The translations under genes and the position numbers were made by a program. 33,712 nucleotides of DNA. It comes from Candidatus Eisenbergiella intestinipullorum (GTDB taxonomy: Bacteria > Bacillota > Clostridia > Lachnospirales > Lachnospiraceae). The notes below the pieces were generated by a model. That model worked only from the letters and a program-made list of their open reading frames with translations, ran no database searches and was not told where the DNA came from. The stretch lies in the NCBI GenBank assembly GCA_019119815.1, contig DWWH01000076.1, positions 1-33,712 on the forward strand, read 5' to 3'. This document shows, in pieces, positions 1 to 7,074 of this stretch. Position 1 is the first letter of the stretch; every line of letters begins with the position of its first letter.

Positions 1-2
1 CT

Positions 3-624
3 TGCGATGTCTGCCTCTATTATAAGGCTTTGAAAGATGATTTCCTGTCCCGGAACAGTGATTTCCGTTTATCCGGAATAGCGCTTTCCTATCACCGGAC
101 TGGTGATGGAAAATGCCACGGAATACTCAGGATCACGGTTGAGGTCGGCGGCGATACCACAAAGCTGTCCTCCGCCTTATCCGGCGTCAATAAGGAGAGC
201 AAGAACACCCAGTCCCAGCTGAAGGATGGAGAACCTGGCAAGCGCAGGCTTTGAGGTGGGTGAGATCATTGATGCCATGCCTGGTATGCTGGATCGACCT
301 TGCCGCTTTCAGCGGGGAGGACCTGGCAAGCAGCGCAGACATCGCAGCGTCTACCTTACGCGGTTTTGGCATGTGGTCCGCCGTGCGGCGACAGTGGCGT
401 CCCGGATCCGGGAATTGGTGGAGAAGATCCGTCCATCCCAGGTGGATCTCCCGTTGCTGGACCTCCCGGAATTCTCCAAAGGCGGATGGGGAGGCTTCGG
501 ACTTCCTGACCTTGCACTTGCCGGAAGTGTCGGTATAACAACAAACTGGCGGCAAAGCATCAAAATGAGTGGCATCCACCTGACAGTCAATGGCTATAAC
601 GTCCAGGGTGATACAACAGTTTGA
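3..624 (+). pseudogene. Phage tail tape-measure protein, decayed fragments
   Basis: The first reading frame is open from the left edge and contains VEVGGDTTKLSSALSGVNK (about 140-200), the start typical of siphophage tape-measure proteins of Firmicutes. It stops at 252-254. Further tape-measure-like pieces follow in other frames: NLASAGFEVGEIIDAMPGML (about 230-290) and, one frame away, LAAFSGEDLASSADIAAS (about 295-350). A last piece, FSKGGWGGFGLPDLALAG, lies in the frame ending at 624. The family usually exceeds 600 residues, and only about 200 codons remain here in at least three frames, so large deletions and frameshifts have destroyed the gene. The residues before the tape-measure start (CDVCLYYKALKDDFLSR) are not recognised and may belong to an upstream tail gene fused by deletion. 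The family call rests on remembered motifs. Confidence 0.72.
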
Positions 625-694
625 AGGGATCCGGATTGTGACAGCGAAAGAATTTTGCGAGACATATTTATCTGAATAATTGTATGGCTGTGAG

Positions 695-728
695 AAGCAT
701 CTCGGAATGACCGCCGGGGTGCTTTTTT
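695..728 (+). terminator. Terminator-like hairpin inside the phage remnant
   Basis: An 11-bp stem (695-705 with 714-724, two G-U pairs) with an 8-nt loop runs into a T-run at 723-728. It sits between the tape-measure remnant and the distal tail gene. Confidence 0.6.
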
Positions 729-749
729 CATGCCGGGAAGGAGACGATC

Positions 750-1529
750 ATGCAGAGACAGCCGATCCTCACAGACCAGGATCTCAGCTTATTTGAGCTC
801 AAACCCCGGTTTGTACGAAATTATCTGACCTTTGCGGGGAAGAACAGCAAGGATTTCCTGCTTTATATCTCCGGCTCCGGTGTGTATGACTCTCCGGAGG
901 TCGATATGAAACTGACCTTCGTTCCCGGAAAAAACGGGGATATTATCCGGGAGAATGCCAAAAGCGGCCAGAGGCGGTTTAAGAGCATCGATATCACCTA
1001 TGACGCCTTCTTTTTTGACAGCCTCCCGGCACGTACCGCGGCGGTAAAGAGCTGGCTGCTGTTCCCGGTAGGCTATCAGGTCCTGCATGACACCTATGAT
1101 CCGGACTTCTTCCGAATGGCCATCTGTAAAGATGCGGTGTCCTTTGAAACAAAAGGGAATAAGGGCGCGAGCATGGAGCTTACCTTCCATTGCCGGTCCC
1201 AGAGATGGAGCATCGAGGGGCAGAAAAAAGTGAAACTTCTGCGTCCCGGCGTGATCCGCAATCCCTATGCGTTTCCAGGCAAGCCGGTCCTCCGGGCTTA
1301 TGGCAGCGCGGAAGCGAAGCTTTATGTAGGCACGGAACTGATCACGATCAACACTTTGCAGGACTATGTGGACTTAAACTGTGAGACCCATAATGCTTAT
1401 AATGCCAGCGGCTTTTGCAACGACACGATAAAAAGCGAGGATTCTCCGGAACCCCTTCCGGGGAGGAACAGCATCGGGAGGAAACCGCCTTCCACCATAT
1501 GGACGGTTATGTTTCCGCGAGGATGCTGA
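750..1529 (+). pseudogene. Siphophage distal tail protein (Dit), C-terminus frameshifted
   Basis: The 259-codon frame begins 7 bases after a GGAGA ribosome site and reads as a phage distal tail protein (Sipho_tail family, the hub joining tail tube to baseplate). Typical parts are LSLFELKPRFVRNYLTF near the start, ISGSGVYDSPEVD, the mid-domain LTFHCRSQRW and the C-terminal GFCNDTIKSEDSPEPLPG. Family members normally end with a short beta-strand followed by TPRWW. Here the frame instead ends in unrelated residues (RKPPSTIWTVMFPRGC), while a neighbouring frame (about 1470-1530) contains HHMDGYVSARMLT, which resembles the expected end. I infer one indel around 1440-1480 plus later mutations. The order after tape measure matches a siphophage tail module. 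It is probably non-functional. Confidence 0.75.
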
Positions 1530-2080
1530 CCGGAGCGCCGGACAGGCGAGGTGAAAGGCCAAAGCAGGGTTCACTTGTCATGCCGGATGCAGGGGATTAA
1601 TAGCTGTGAAGCAGCATGATTATCCAGGGGATCAGTGCGCCCTTTGGGGAAGGTGATAGAATGGGCGATGAAAAAAACACATACTGGGATGTGAGACAGC
1701 TGGGAATTTTCCCGGCAAATAGCGTATTGATCCAGATAGTTTAAAGGATAAGCGGATGCGGAATCAGGGCTGATAAGCCGTTTCGCGGCTACATCATAAG
1801 TGCCCCTGGGGCCGAAGAAAATAGGAAAACAGAACGTGGGGAATCGCTGTCCTCATACACAGCTTTATGATTTCGGATTGCCGTACCGTGCCTCTTATGT
1901 GCTTGCGTCCTTCGCCCGTATGATATAAGATAGATAGCAGATTGATCATAGCGCCGGAACAGAGAACCGGCGCATATAACGGAGGAGAAATGCTGTGAGA
2001 AATGCTGCAGCTTGGCCTTCGGCAGAATGGAACTGAAAAATAGCCATCAGGCTTATTTTTCATGGCAAAAAGGAATTTTG
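1530..2080 (+). other. Gene-poor stretch: phage debris, then upstream region of the DUF89 gene
   Basis: No convincing gene is present. A 27-codon frame (1661-1744, starting MGDEKNTYWDVRQLG) follows a GGAAGG ribosome site and may be the broken start of the next tail gene. Two short hairpins are visible, at about 1772-1786 (AGCCG/CGGCT) and 1950-1974 (GCGCCGG/CCGGCGC). At 1981-2036 a GGAGGAG site precedes a possible 13-codon leader frame starting with GTG at 1995 and containing two Trp codons. The same place has a 12-bp tandem duplication (GAGAAATGCTG at 1985 and 1997). Confidence 0.5.
1903..1931 (+). promoter_or_regulatory. Possible sigma-A promoter upstream of the DUF89 gene
   Basis: TTGCGT (1903-1908), a 17-bp spacer and TAAGAT (1926-1931) fit a moderate vegetative promoter. 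It would give a leader of about 245 nt that includes the pseudoknot element at 2081-2170. Confidence 0.4.
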
Positions 2081-2177
2081 CGGCTATTTGTGCCGGAGCG
2101 TCACAAATAGCCTTTAGGCATCCGGGAAATCGCGTTCGCGATTTCTCTTTGCCCTGTTTTTGCGCTCCGGACTGGAG
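2081..2177 (+). promoter_or_regulatory. Candidate pseudoknot leader RNA, copy 1
   Basis: An 11-bp perfect stem (GGCTATTTGTG 2082-2092 with CACAAATAGCC 2102-2112) closes a 9-nt loop CCGGAGCGT (2093-2101). The whole loop can pair with GCGCTCCGG at 2162-2170 (eight Watson-Crick pairs and one U-G), giving a pseudoknot that ends three bases before the TGGAG ribosome site (2173-2177) of the gene at 2184. Between the two helices lies an inner hairpin, GAAATCGCG/CGCGATTTC (2125-2144). The same architecture with covarying bases recurs at 12569-12640. I do not recognise it as a named riboswitch; its function is inferred only from its position. Confidence 0.65.
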
Positions 2178-2183
2178 ATTGGT

Positions 2184-3077
2184 ATGGAATTATGTGCATC
2201 CTGTATCCGCTGTGTGATGGACAGGCAGGAAGAACGGGTCAGAGAAACCGGAACGGACAGACAGAGAAGCGATTATCTGCGCGGCGTGGCCGGCGTGATC
2301 GCACAGGCTGCCCCGACGGATTCCGCCCCGGTGCTGGTGGACCGGATCAACCGGGTATATGAAGAAATTTTCGGGCCGGCGGAGGACTATGCGAAGATCA
2401 AGAAGGAATTTAACGGACTGATGCTTTCGCTGATGCCGGACCTCAGGAAGAAAATAGAGGAGAAGGAAGAGGAGGAACGCCTGCACGCGGCCATGCTGTA
2501 CGCAAGAGCGGCCAATTATATCGATTTCGGTATGGCAGGAGCGGTGGAGAAGGAAACGCTGCTTTCTCTTCTGGAGAGGGCTGCCGGGGAGCAGCTGGAT
2601 GAGAAAACCTGGGAAGCCTTTCTTTCCGATCTGGAAAAGGCCCGCAGCCTGGTCTATGTAACGGATAACTGCGGAGAGGTGGTCTGCGACCGGCTGGTGA
2701 TCGAAGAGCTTTCCCGCCGTTTTCCCGGCCTCTCCGTCACGGTACTGGTGCGCGGACAGGACGCGTTAAATGACGCCACCAGAGAGGATGCCGCTCAGGT
2801 CGGGCTGGACCGTGTGGCCCGCGTCGCGGACAACGGCTGCGGCGTGGCAGGAACGCCCCTGGAATATGTGGGAGAGGATGCGAGAAGACTGCTGGAAGGG
2901 GCGGATATGATCCTTTCCAAAGGACAGGGAAACTTTGAGACCATGCACGGCTGCGGCCTGAACGTTTACTATTCTTTTCTTTGCAAATGCGACTGGTTTC
3001 AGAAGCGCTTCGGCATGGAAAAGAACAGGGGCGTGTTCATAACGGAAAAAGACGCCGCCGTGGTGGAGGCAGGATAA
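2184..3077 (+). CDS. DUF89 / ARMT1-like family protein (putative damage-control phosphatase)
   Basis: A 297-residue cytosolic protein of the DUF89 (ARMT1-like) family, metal-dependent phosphatases thought to remove damaged or surplus phosphometabolites; the substrate of this member cannot be told from sequence. An N-terminal cysteine cluster (Cys4, Cys7, Cys10 in CASCIRC) is typical of the bacterial subgroup. Core motifs are the DN of VTDNCGEVV (161-162), GQDALNDAT (191-199) and LSKGQGNFET (244-253), matching the metal and phosphate site of the family. Residues 88-100 form a charged Glu/Lys-rich helix. The start is chosen at ATG 2184, six bases after TGGAG; the earlier in-frame start at 2160 would overlap the pseudoknot and has no ribosome site. 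The gene follows candidate leader RNA copy 1 and precedes dnaE by 144 bases. Confidence 0.82.
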   Translation: MELCASCIRCVMDRQEERVRETGTDRQRSDYLRGVAGVIAQAAPTDSAPVLVDRINRVYEEIFGPAEDYAKIKKEFNGLMLSLMPDLRKKIEEKEEEERLHAAMLYARAANYIDFGMAGAVEKETLLSLLERAAGEQLDEKTWEAFLSDLEKARSLVYVTDNCGEVVCDRLVIEELSRRFPGLSVTVLVRGQDALNDATREDAAQVGLDRVARVADNGCGVAGTPLEYVGEDARRLLEGADMILSKGQGNFETMHGCGLNVYYSFLCKCDWFQKRFGMEKNRGVFITEKDAAVVEAG

Positions 3078-3221
3078 AAGGCGAATTGGCCTTGTGGCCA
3101 ATTCCGCATCAATCAGTGTCGCCTGGTCAGGCGGCAGACAGAGAGGAAGAGGCGGAGAAAATCGTTGGTTTTCTCCGTTGGAATACATGCCGCCTTTCGG
3201 CGGCGGAATCAGGGGTAAAAC
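3078..3221 (+). promoter_or_regulatory. Structured spacer before dnaE with four hairpins
   Basis: Four inverted repeats follow in 144 bases: GAATTGGCC/GGCCAATTC (3083-3104, 4-nt loop), CGCC/GGCG (3120-3133), CGGAGAAAA/TTTTCTCCG (3153-3177, extendable to 11 bp with a U-G pair) and GCCGCC/GGCGGC (3189-3204). None is followed by a clear T-run, so these are not ordinary terminators. The dnaE ribosome site AGGGG follows at about 3211. I see no strong promoter here, so dnaE may be read through from the DUF89 gene. Confidence 0.5.
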
Positions 3222-6200
3222 ATGGCATTTGCGCATCTTCATGTTCATACGGAGTACAGTCTGCTGGACGGCTCCAACAAAATAAAGGAATATGTCCGCC
3301 GGGTGAAGGAGCTTGGCATGGACAGCGCCGCCATCACTGACCATGGGGTGATGTACGGCGTCATTGATTTTTACCGGGCGGCGAAGGAAGCGGGGATCAA
3401 GCCCATCATCGGCTGCGAGGTATACGTGGCGCCCGGTTCCCGGTTTGACAGAGAGACGGGAGGCGGCGAAGACCGGTATTACCATCTGGTGCTGCTGGCG
3501 GAAAACAATACGGGGTACGCCAATCTGATGAAAATTGTCAGCCGCGGCTTTACAGAAGGTTTTTACTATAAGCCCCGTGTGGACATGGAGCTTCTGAATC
3601 AGTACCATGAGGGGATCATCGCCCTTTCCGCCTGCCTGGCGGGAGAGGTGGCGAGAAATATCCAGAAGGGGCTGGTGGACGAGGCGAAGAAGGCGGCGCT
3701 GAAGTATCAGGAATGCTTCGGGAAGGGGAACTTTTTCCTGGAGCTGCAGGACCACGGGATCCCGGCGCAGCGGCTGGTGAATACCACCCTGCTTTCCATG
3801 AGCAGGGAGCTGGACATTCCGCTGGTGGTCACCAACGACGTGCATTACACGTATCCGGAGGATGAAAAGCCCCACGACATCCTGCTGTGCATCCAGACCG
3901 CGAAAAAGCTTTCCGACGAGGACCGGATGCGCTACGAGGGCGGCCAGTATTATGTGAAGAGCGAAGAGGAGATGAAGGGGCTCTTCCCCTACGCCTGGGA
4001 GGCGGTGGAGAACACGCAGGCCATCGCGGACAGGTGCAACGTGGAGATCGAGTTCGGCGTGACGAAGCTGCCGCATTTCGAGGTGCCTGACGGGTATACC
4101 TCGGAAACCTATCTGTATCAGCTGTGTGAGGACGGCCTTGCGGAACGGTATCCTGACGACGACGGCACCCTGCAGAAGCGTCTGGACTATGAGCTTTCCG
4201 TCATCAAACAGATGGGCTATGTGGACTATTTCCTGATCGTGTGGGATTTCATCAATTACGCCAGAAGGAACGGAATCGCCGTGGGCCCGGGGCGGGGATC
4301 GGCGGCGGGAAGCATCGTGTCCTACTGTCTGAAAATCACCAACATCGATCCCATCCGCTACAATCTGCTGTTCGAGCGTTTCCTGAATCCGGAGCGCGTA
4401 TCCATGCCGGATATTGACATCGACTTCTGCTTTGAAAGAAGGCAGGAGGTCATTGACTATGTGGGAAGAAAATACGGGCAGGAAAAGGTGGTGCAGATCG
4501 TCACCTTCGGTACCATGGCCGCGAAAGGCGTGATCCGCGACGTGGGAAGGGTGATGGACCTTCCCTACGCCTATGTGGACGGGATCGCCAAAATGATTCC
4601 CAACGAGCTGAACATCACCATTGACCGGGCGCTTCAGATCAATCCGGAGCTGAGAAAGCTGTACGAGACGGACGGTCAGGTGAAGGAACTGATCGACATG
4701 AGCAAACGGCTGGAGGGTCTGCCGCGGCATACCTCCATGCACGCGGCGGGCGTGGTGATCTGTCCGGAGAGCGCGGACAATTATGTGCCCCTTTCCAGAG
4801 GAAGCGACGGCAGCATCACCACCCAGTTCACCATGACCACCCTGGAGGAGCTGGGCCTTCTGAAAATGGACTTCCTGGGCCTGCGCACCCTGACCGTAAT
4901 TCAGAACGCAGCGGAGATGGTGAAGAAGGATAAGGGCATCGGGCTGGACATGGATCACATCGATTTTAACGATAAGGCGGTTCTGGACTCCCTTGGAACG
5001 GGGCGGACGGACGGCGTGTTCCAGCTGGAAAGCGGCGGCATGAAAAACTTCATGAAGGAGCTGAAGCCCCAGAATCTGGAGGACATCATCGCCGGAATTT
5101 CTCTGTACCGTCCCGGCCCCATGGACTTCATTCCCAAATACATCCGGGGCAAAAACAATTCAGCCAGCATCACCTATCTCTGCCCGCAGCTGGAGCACAT
5201 CCTGGAGCCCACCTACGGCTGCATCGTCTATCAGGAGCAGGTCATGCAGATCGTGCGGGATCTGGGCGGCTATACCATGGGAAGAAGCGACCTGGTGCGC
5301 CGTGCCATGAGTAAGAAGAAGCAGTCCGTGATGGAAAAGGAGAGGAACAATTTCATTTACGGAAATGAGGAGGAGGGCGTTCCGGGCTGTGTGAAAAATG
5401 GAATTTCCGCGGAGGTGGCGGGAGAAATCTACGATGAGATGATGGATTTTGCCAAGTACGCCTTCAATAAGTCCCATGCGGCCTGCTATGCGGTGGTGGC
5501 TTATCAGACCGCCTGGCTGAAGTATTACTATCCGGTGGAGTTCATGGCGGCGCTGATGACCTCCGTGATCGATAACCCCAAAAAGGTGTCGGAATACATC
5601 CTCACCTGCCGGAACATGGGAATCAAGATCCTCCCTCCCGATGTGAATGAAGGTGAGATCGGCTTTTCCGTATCCGGCTCTTCCATCCGCTACGCGCTGA
5701 CGGCTATCAAGGGCATCGGAAGATCTGTGATCGAGCAGCTGCTCCGGGAGAGAAAGGAACATGGGGCCTTCACCAGCCTGCAGGACTTCATCACCCGCAT
5801 GATGGATACGGAAGTGAACAAGCGGACGGTGGAAAATTTCATCAAATCCGGTTCTTTTGACGGGCTGGGCGGCACCAGAAAGCAGTTCATGGGCGTTTTT
5901 GCCCAGATGATGGACGCGGGGATCCAGAACAGAAAGAACAATCTCGCGGGACAGATGAGCCTGTTTGATCTGGTCAGCGAGGAAGAAAAGAGCGAATACG
6001 AGATCCGTCTGCCCGATGTGGGAGAGTATCCAAAGGAGATCCTGCTGGGCTTTGAGAAGGAGGTTCTCGGTATTTACGTCAGCGGCCATCCTCTGGAGGA
6101 GTACGAGCAGACCTGGAAAAAGCATATCACCCGGACCACGGCGGATTTTGTGAGAGATGAAGAGACCGAAGAAATGAATGCGAAGGATCAGGAGCGTGTG

Positions 6201-6671
6201 GTTATCGGAGGCCTGATCACGGAAAAGAAGATTAAATACACCAGAAAGGATCAGGTGATGGCCTTCCTCACCCTGGAGGACCTGGTGGGAAGCGTGGAGG
6301 TCGTCGTGTTTCCCCGGGTTTATGAGCAGGAAAGCGGAAAACTGACAGAAGAATCCAAGGTATTCATCCGCGGCCGCGTGGATGCTTCGGGCGACCGGGA
6401 CGGCAAGGTGATCTGCGAATCCGTCCAGGCCTTTGACGAAGTGCGCCGTACCCTCTGGATCAAGTTTCCCACGAAAGCTGCTTATGAGGAAGCGGAGCAG
6501 GCGCTTTTTGACGCGCTTGCCGCATCGGATGGAAACGACGGAGTGGTGATCTATGTGGAGAATCCCCGCGCGAAGAAAAACCTGCCGCCCAACCGGAACG
6601 TGAAGGCGGACCGGGAGCTGGTGGAGAAGCTTTCCGGCATGTTCGGAGAGGAGAACGTGAAGGTGGTCTGA
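3222..6671 (+). CDS. dnaE: DNA polymerase III subunit alpha (DnaE)
   Basis: Replicative DNA polymerase of the C family, 1149 residues, full length for DnaE1-type enzymes without a proofreading exonuclease insertion (so not PolC). The N-terminal PHP domain begins at once (HLHVHTEYSLLDG, residues 5-17). The palm has GPGRGSAAGSIVSYC and the catalytic pair in MPDIDIDF (Asp397, Asp399; Asp401 also present). The third acidic residue is Asp550 in KMDFLGLRTLT. The tau-binding/beta-binding and helix-hairpin-helix part follows (AFNKSHAACYAVVAYQTAWL), and an OB-fold lies near residues 990-1080 (VVIGGLITEKKIKYTRKDQ). The start at ATG 3222 gives the usual MAFAHLHVHT beginning. Long open frames on the opposite strand here are codon-usage shadows. 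Confidence 0.98.
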   Translation: MAFAHLHVHTEYSLLDGSNKIKEYVRRVKELGMDSAAITDHGVMYGVIDFYRAAKEAGIKPIIGCEVYVAPGSRFDRETGGGEDRYYHLVLLAENNTGYANLMKIVSRGFTEGFYYKPRVDMELLNQYHEGIIALSACLAGEVARNIQKGLVDEAKKAALKYQECFGKGNFFLELQDHGIPAQRLVNTTLLSMSRELDIPLVVTNDVHYTYPEDEKPHDILLCIQTAKKLSDEDRMRYEGGQYYVKSEEEMKGLFPYAWEAVENTQAIADRCNVEIEFGVTKLPHFEVPDGYTSETYLYQLCEDGLAERYPDDDGTLQKRLDYELSVIKQMGYVDYFLIVWDFINYARRNGIAVGPGRGSAAGSIVSYCLKITNIDPIRYNLLFERFLNPERVSMPDIDIDFCFERRQEVIDYVGRKYGQEKVVQIVTFGTMAAKGVIRDVGRVMDLPYAYVDGIAKMIPNELNITIDRALQINPELRKLYETDGQVKELIDMSKRLEGLPRHTSMHAAGVVICPESADNYVPLSRGSDGSITTQFTMTTLEELGLLKMDFLGLRTLTVIQNAAEMVKKDKGIGLDMDHIDFNDKAVLDSLGTGRTDGVFQLESGGMKNFMKELKPQNLEDIIAGISLYRPGPMDFIPKYIRGKNNSASITYLCPQLEHILEPTYGCIVYQEQVMQIVRDLGGYTMGRSDLVRRAMSKKKQSVMEKERNNFIYGNEEEGVPGCVKNGISAEVAGEIYDEMMDFAKYAFNKSHAACYAVVAYQTAWLKYYYPVEFMAALMTSVIDNPKKVSEYILTCRNMGIKILPPDVNEGEIGFSVSGSSIRYALTAIKGIGRSVIEQLLRERKEHGAFTSLQDFITRMMDTEVNKRTVENFIKSGSFDGLGGTRKQFMGVFAQMMDAGIQNRKNNLAGQMSLFDLVSEEEKSEYEIRLPDVGEYPKEILLGFEKEVLGIYVSGHPLEEYEQTWKKHITRTTADFVRDEETEEMNAKDQERVVIGGLITEKKIKYTRKDQVMAFLTLEDLVGSVEVVVFPRVYEQESGKLTEESKVFIRGRVDASGDRDGKVICESVQAFDEVRRTLWIKFPTKAAYEEAEQALFDALAASDGNDGVVIYVENPRAKKNLPPNRNVKADRELVEKLSGMFGEENVKVV

Positions 6672-6709
6672 AGAAAACGTTTTTTTAAACTGATTTCCGG
6701 GCGAAGACC

Positions 6710-6738
6710 TTGCTTCCTGTTTTTCTATATAGTATAAT
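6710..6738 (+). promoter_or_regulatory. Sigma-A promoter of the antisense RNA
   Basis: TTGCTT (6710-6715), exactly 17 bp and a perfect TATAAT (6733-6738). No plus-strand coding frame follows before the terminator at 6814-6850, so the product is a small RNA. Confidence 0.75.
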
Positions 6739-6744
6739 AGACCT

Positions 6745-6850
6745 AGAAAAAAGGGAAAGCCAGAGACATATGGCCTACCCTGTATAGTTTAAAGACTTAC
6801 CTCAGATGAGGCCAGCCGTCACTAGTGCGAGTAGTGGCGGCTATTTCTTT
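6745..6850 (+). ncRNA. Antisense RNA, probable type I antitoxin of the holin-like toxin
   Basis: A transcript of about 105 nt is predicted from the promoter at 6710-6738 to an intrinsic terminator (AGCCGTCACTA 6814-6824 with TAGTGGCGGCT 6832-6842, one G-U, then ATTTCTTT). Upstream it can fold into a nested hairpin (AGGG/CCCT around GCCA/TGGC, about 6753-6782) and CCTC/GAGG (6800-6811). Its 3' end overlaps the stop codon of the convergent toxin gene at 6841-6843, and the toxin mRNA has no clear terminator before this point, so the two RNAs should overlap by up to about 100 nt. This matches the layout of TxpA/RatA-like type I systems; the antitoxin role is inferred. Confidence 0.65.
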
Positions 6851-6930
6851 CCATCGAAGATCGTGTAGCACAATCCCACGATAGTGGCAATGAGTATACA
6901 GAACTGAAATAAGTCAGCATATGTAACCAT
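6841..6930 (-). CDS. Holin-like toxin peptide (Hol-Tox family), 29 aa
   Basis: The minus strand encodes a 29-residue peptide, MVTYADLFQFCILIATIVG followed by LCYTIFDGKK. It has one hydrophobic membrane segment (about residues 7-23) and a short polar tail ending in Lys-Lys, the pattern of the putative holin-like toxin family of Firmicutes, membrane-acting peptides of type I toxin-antitoxin systems. A strong ribosome site (AAGGAGGG) lies 7 bases before ATG 6930. It lies between the ABC exporter operon and dnaE, just beyond the exporter's terminator hairpin. I cannot point to a confident promoter of its own; it may be read through from the operon or use a weak one within 6931-7070. Confidence 0.8.
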   Translation of the reverse strand: MVTYADLFQFCILIATIVGLCYTIFDGKK

Positions 6931-6957
6931 TAGCCATCCCTCCTTATGTACCGGAAC

Positions 6958-7026
6958 AAAAATTTCAGGCTCCCTTCCGTGCAGTCAGGCAAATGATACA
7001 AAGCCTGCTGCCGGGAAGGGAGCCTG
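6958..7026 (-). terminator. Terminator of the marR-ABC operon
   Basis: A 13-bp perfect inverted repeat (CAGGCTCCCTTCC 6966-6978 with GGAAGGGAGCCTG 7014-7026) carries a second inner stem (GCAG-CAGGC/GCCTG-CTGC). On the minus strand it runs into AAATTTTT. It lies 49 bases after the last ABC gene stop and just before the toxin ribosome site. Confidence 0.85.
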
Positions 7027-7074
7027 TGAAGTTTTTATGCCTGTGAGCTGAAATCAGGCGGCCTGAAATACTGT

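Noticed and set aside
1794..2063. 89-codon minus-strand frame upstream of the DUF89 gene
   Set aside because: No resemblance to known proteins, runs through hairpins and a probable plus-strand promoter.
2766..4958. 730-codon minus-strand open frame opposite dnaE
   Set aside because: Fully antisense to a certain gene, His/Leu/Val-rich composition typical of shadow frames in GC-rich DNA, no recognisable domain.
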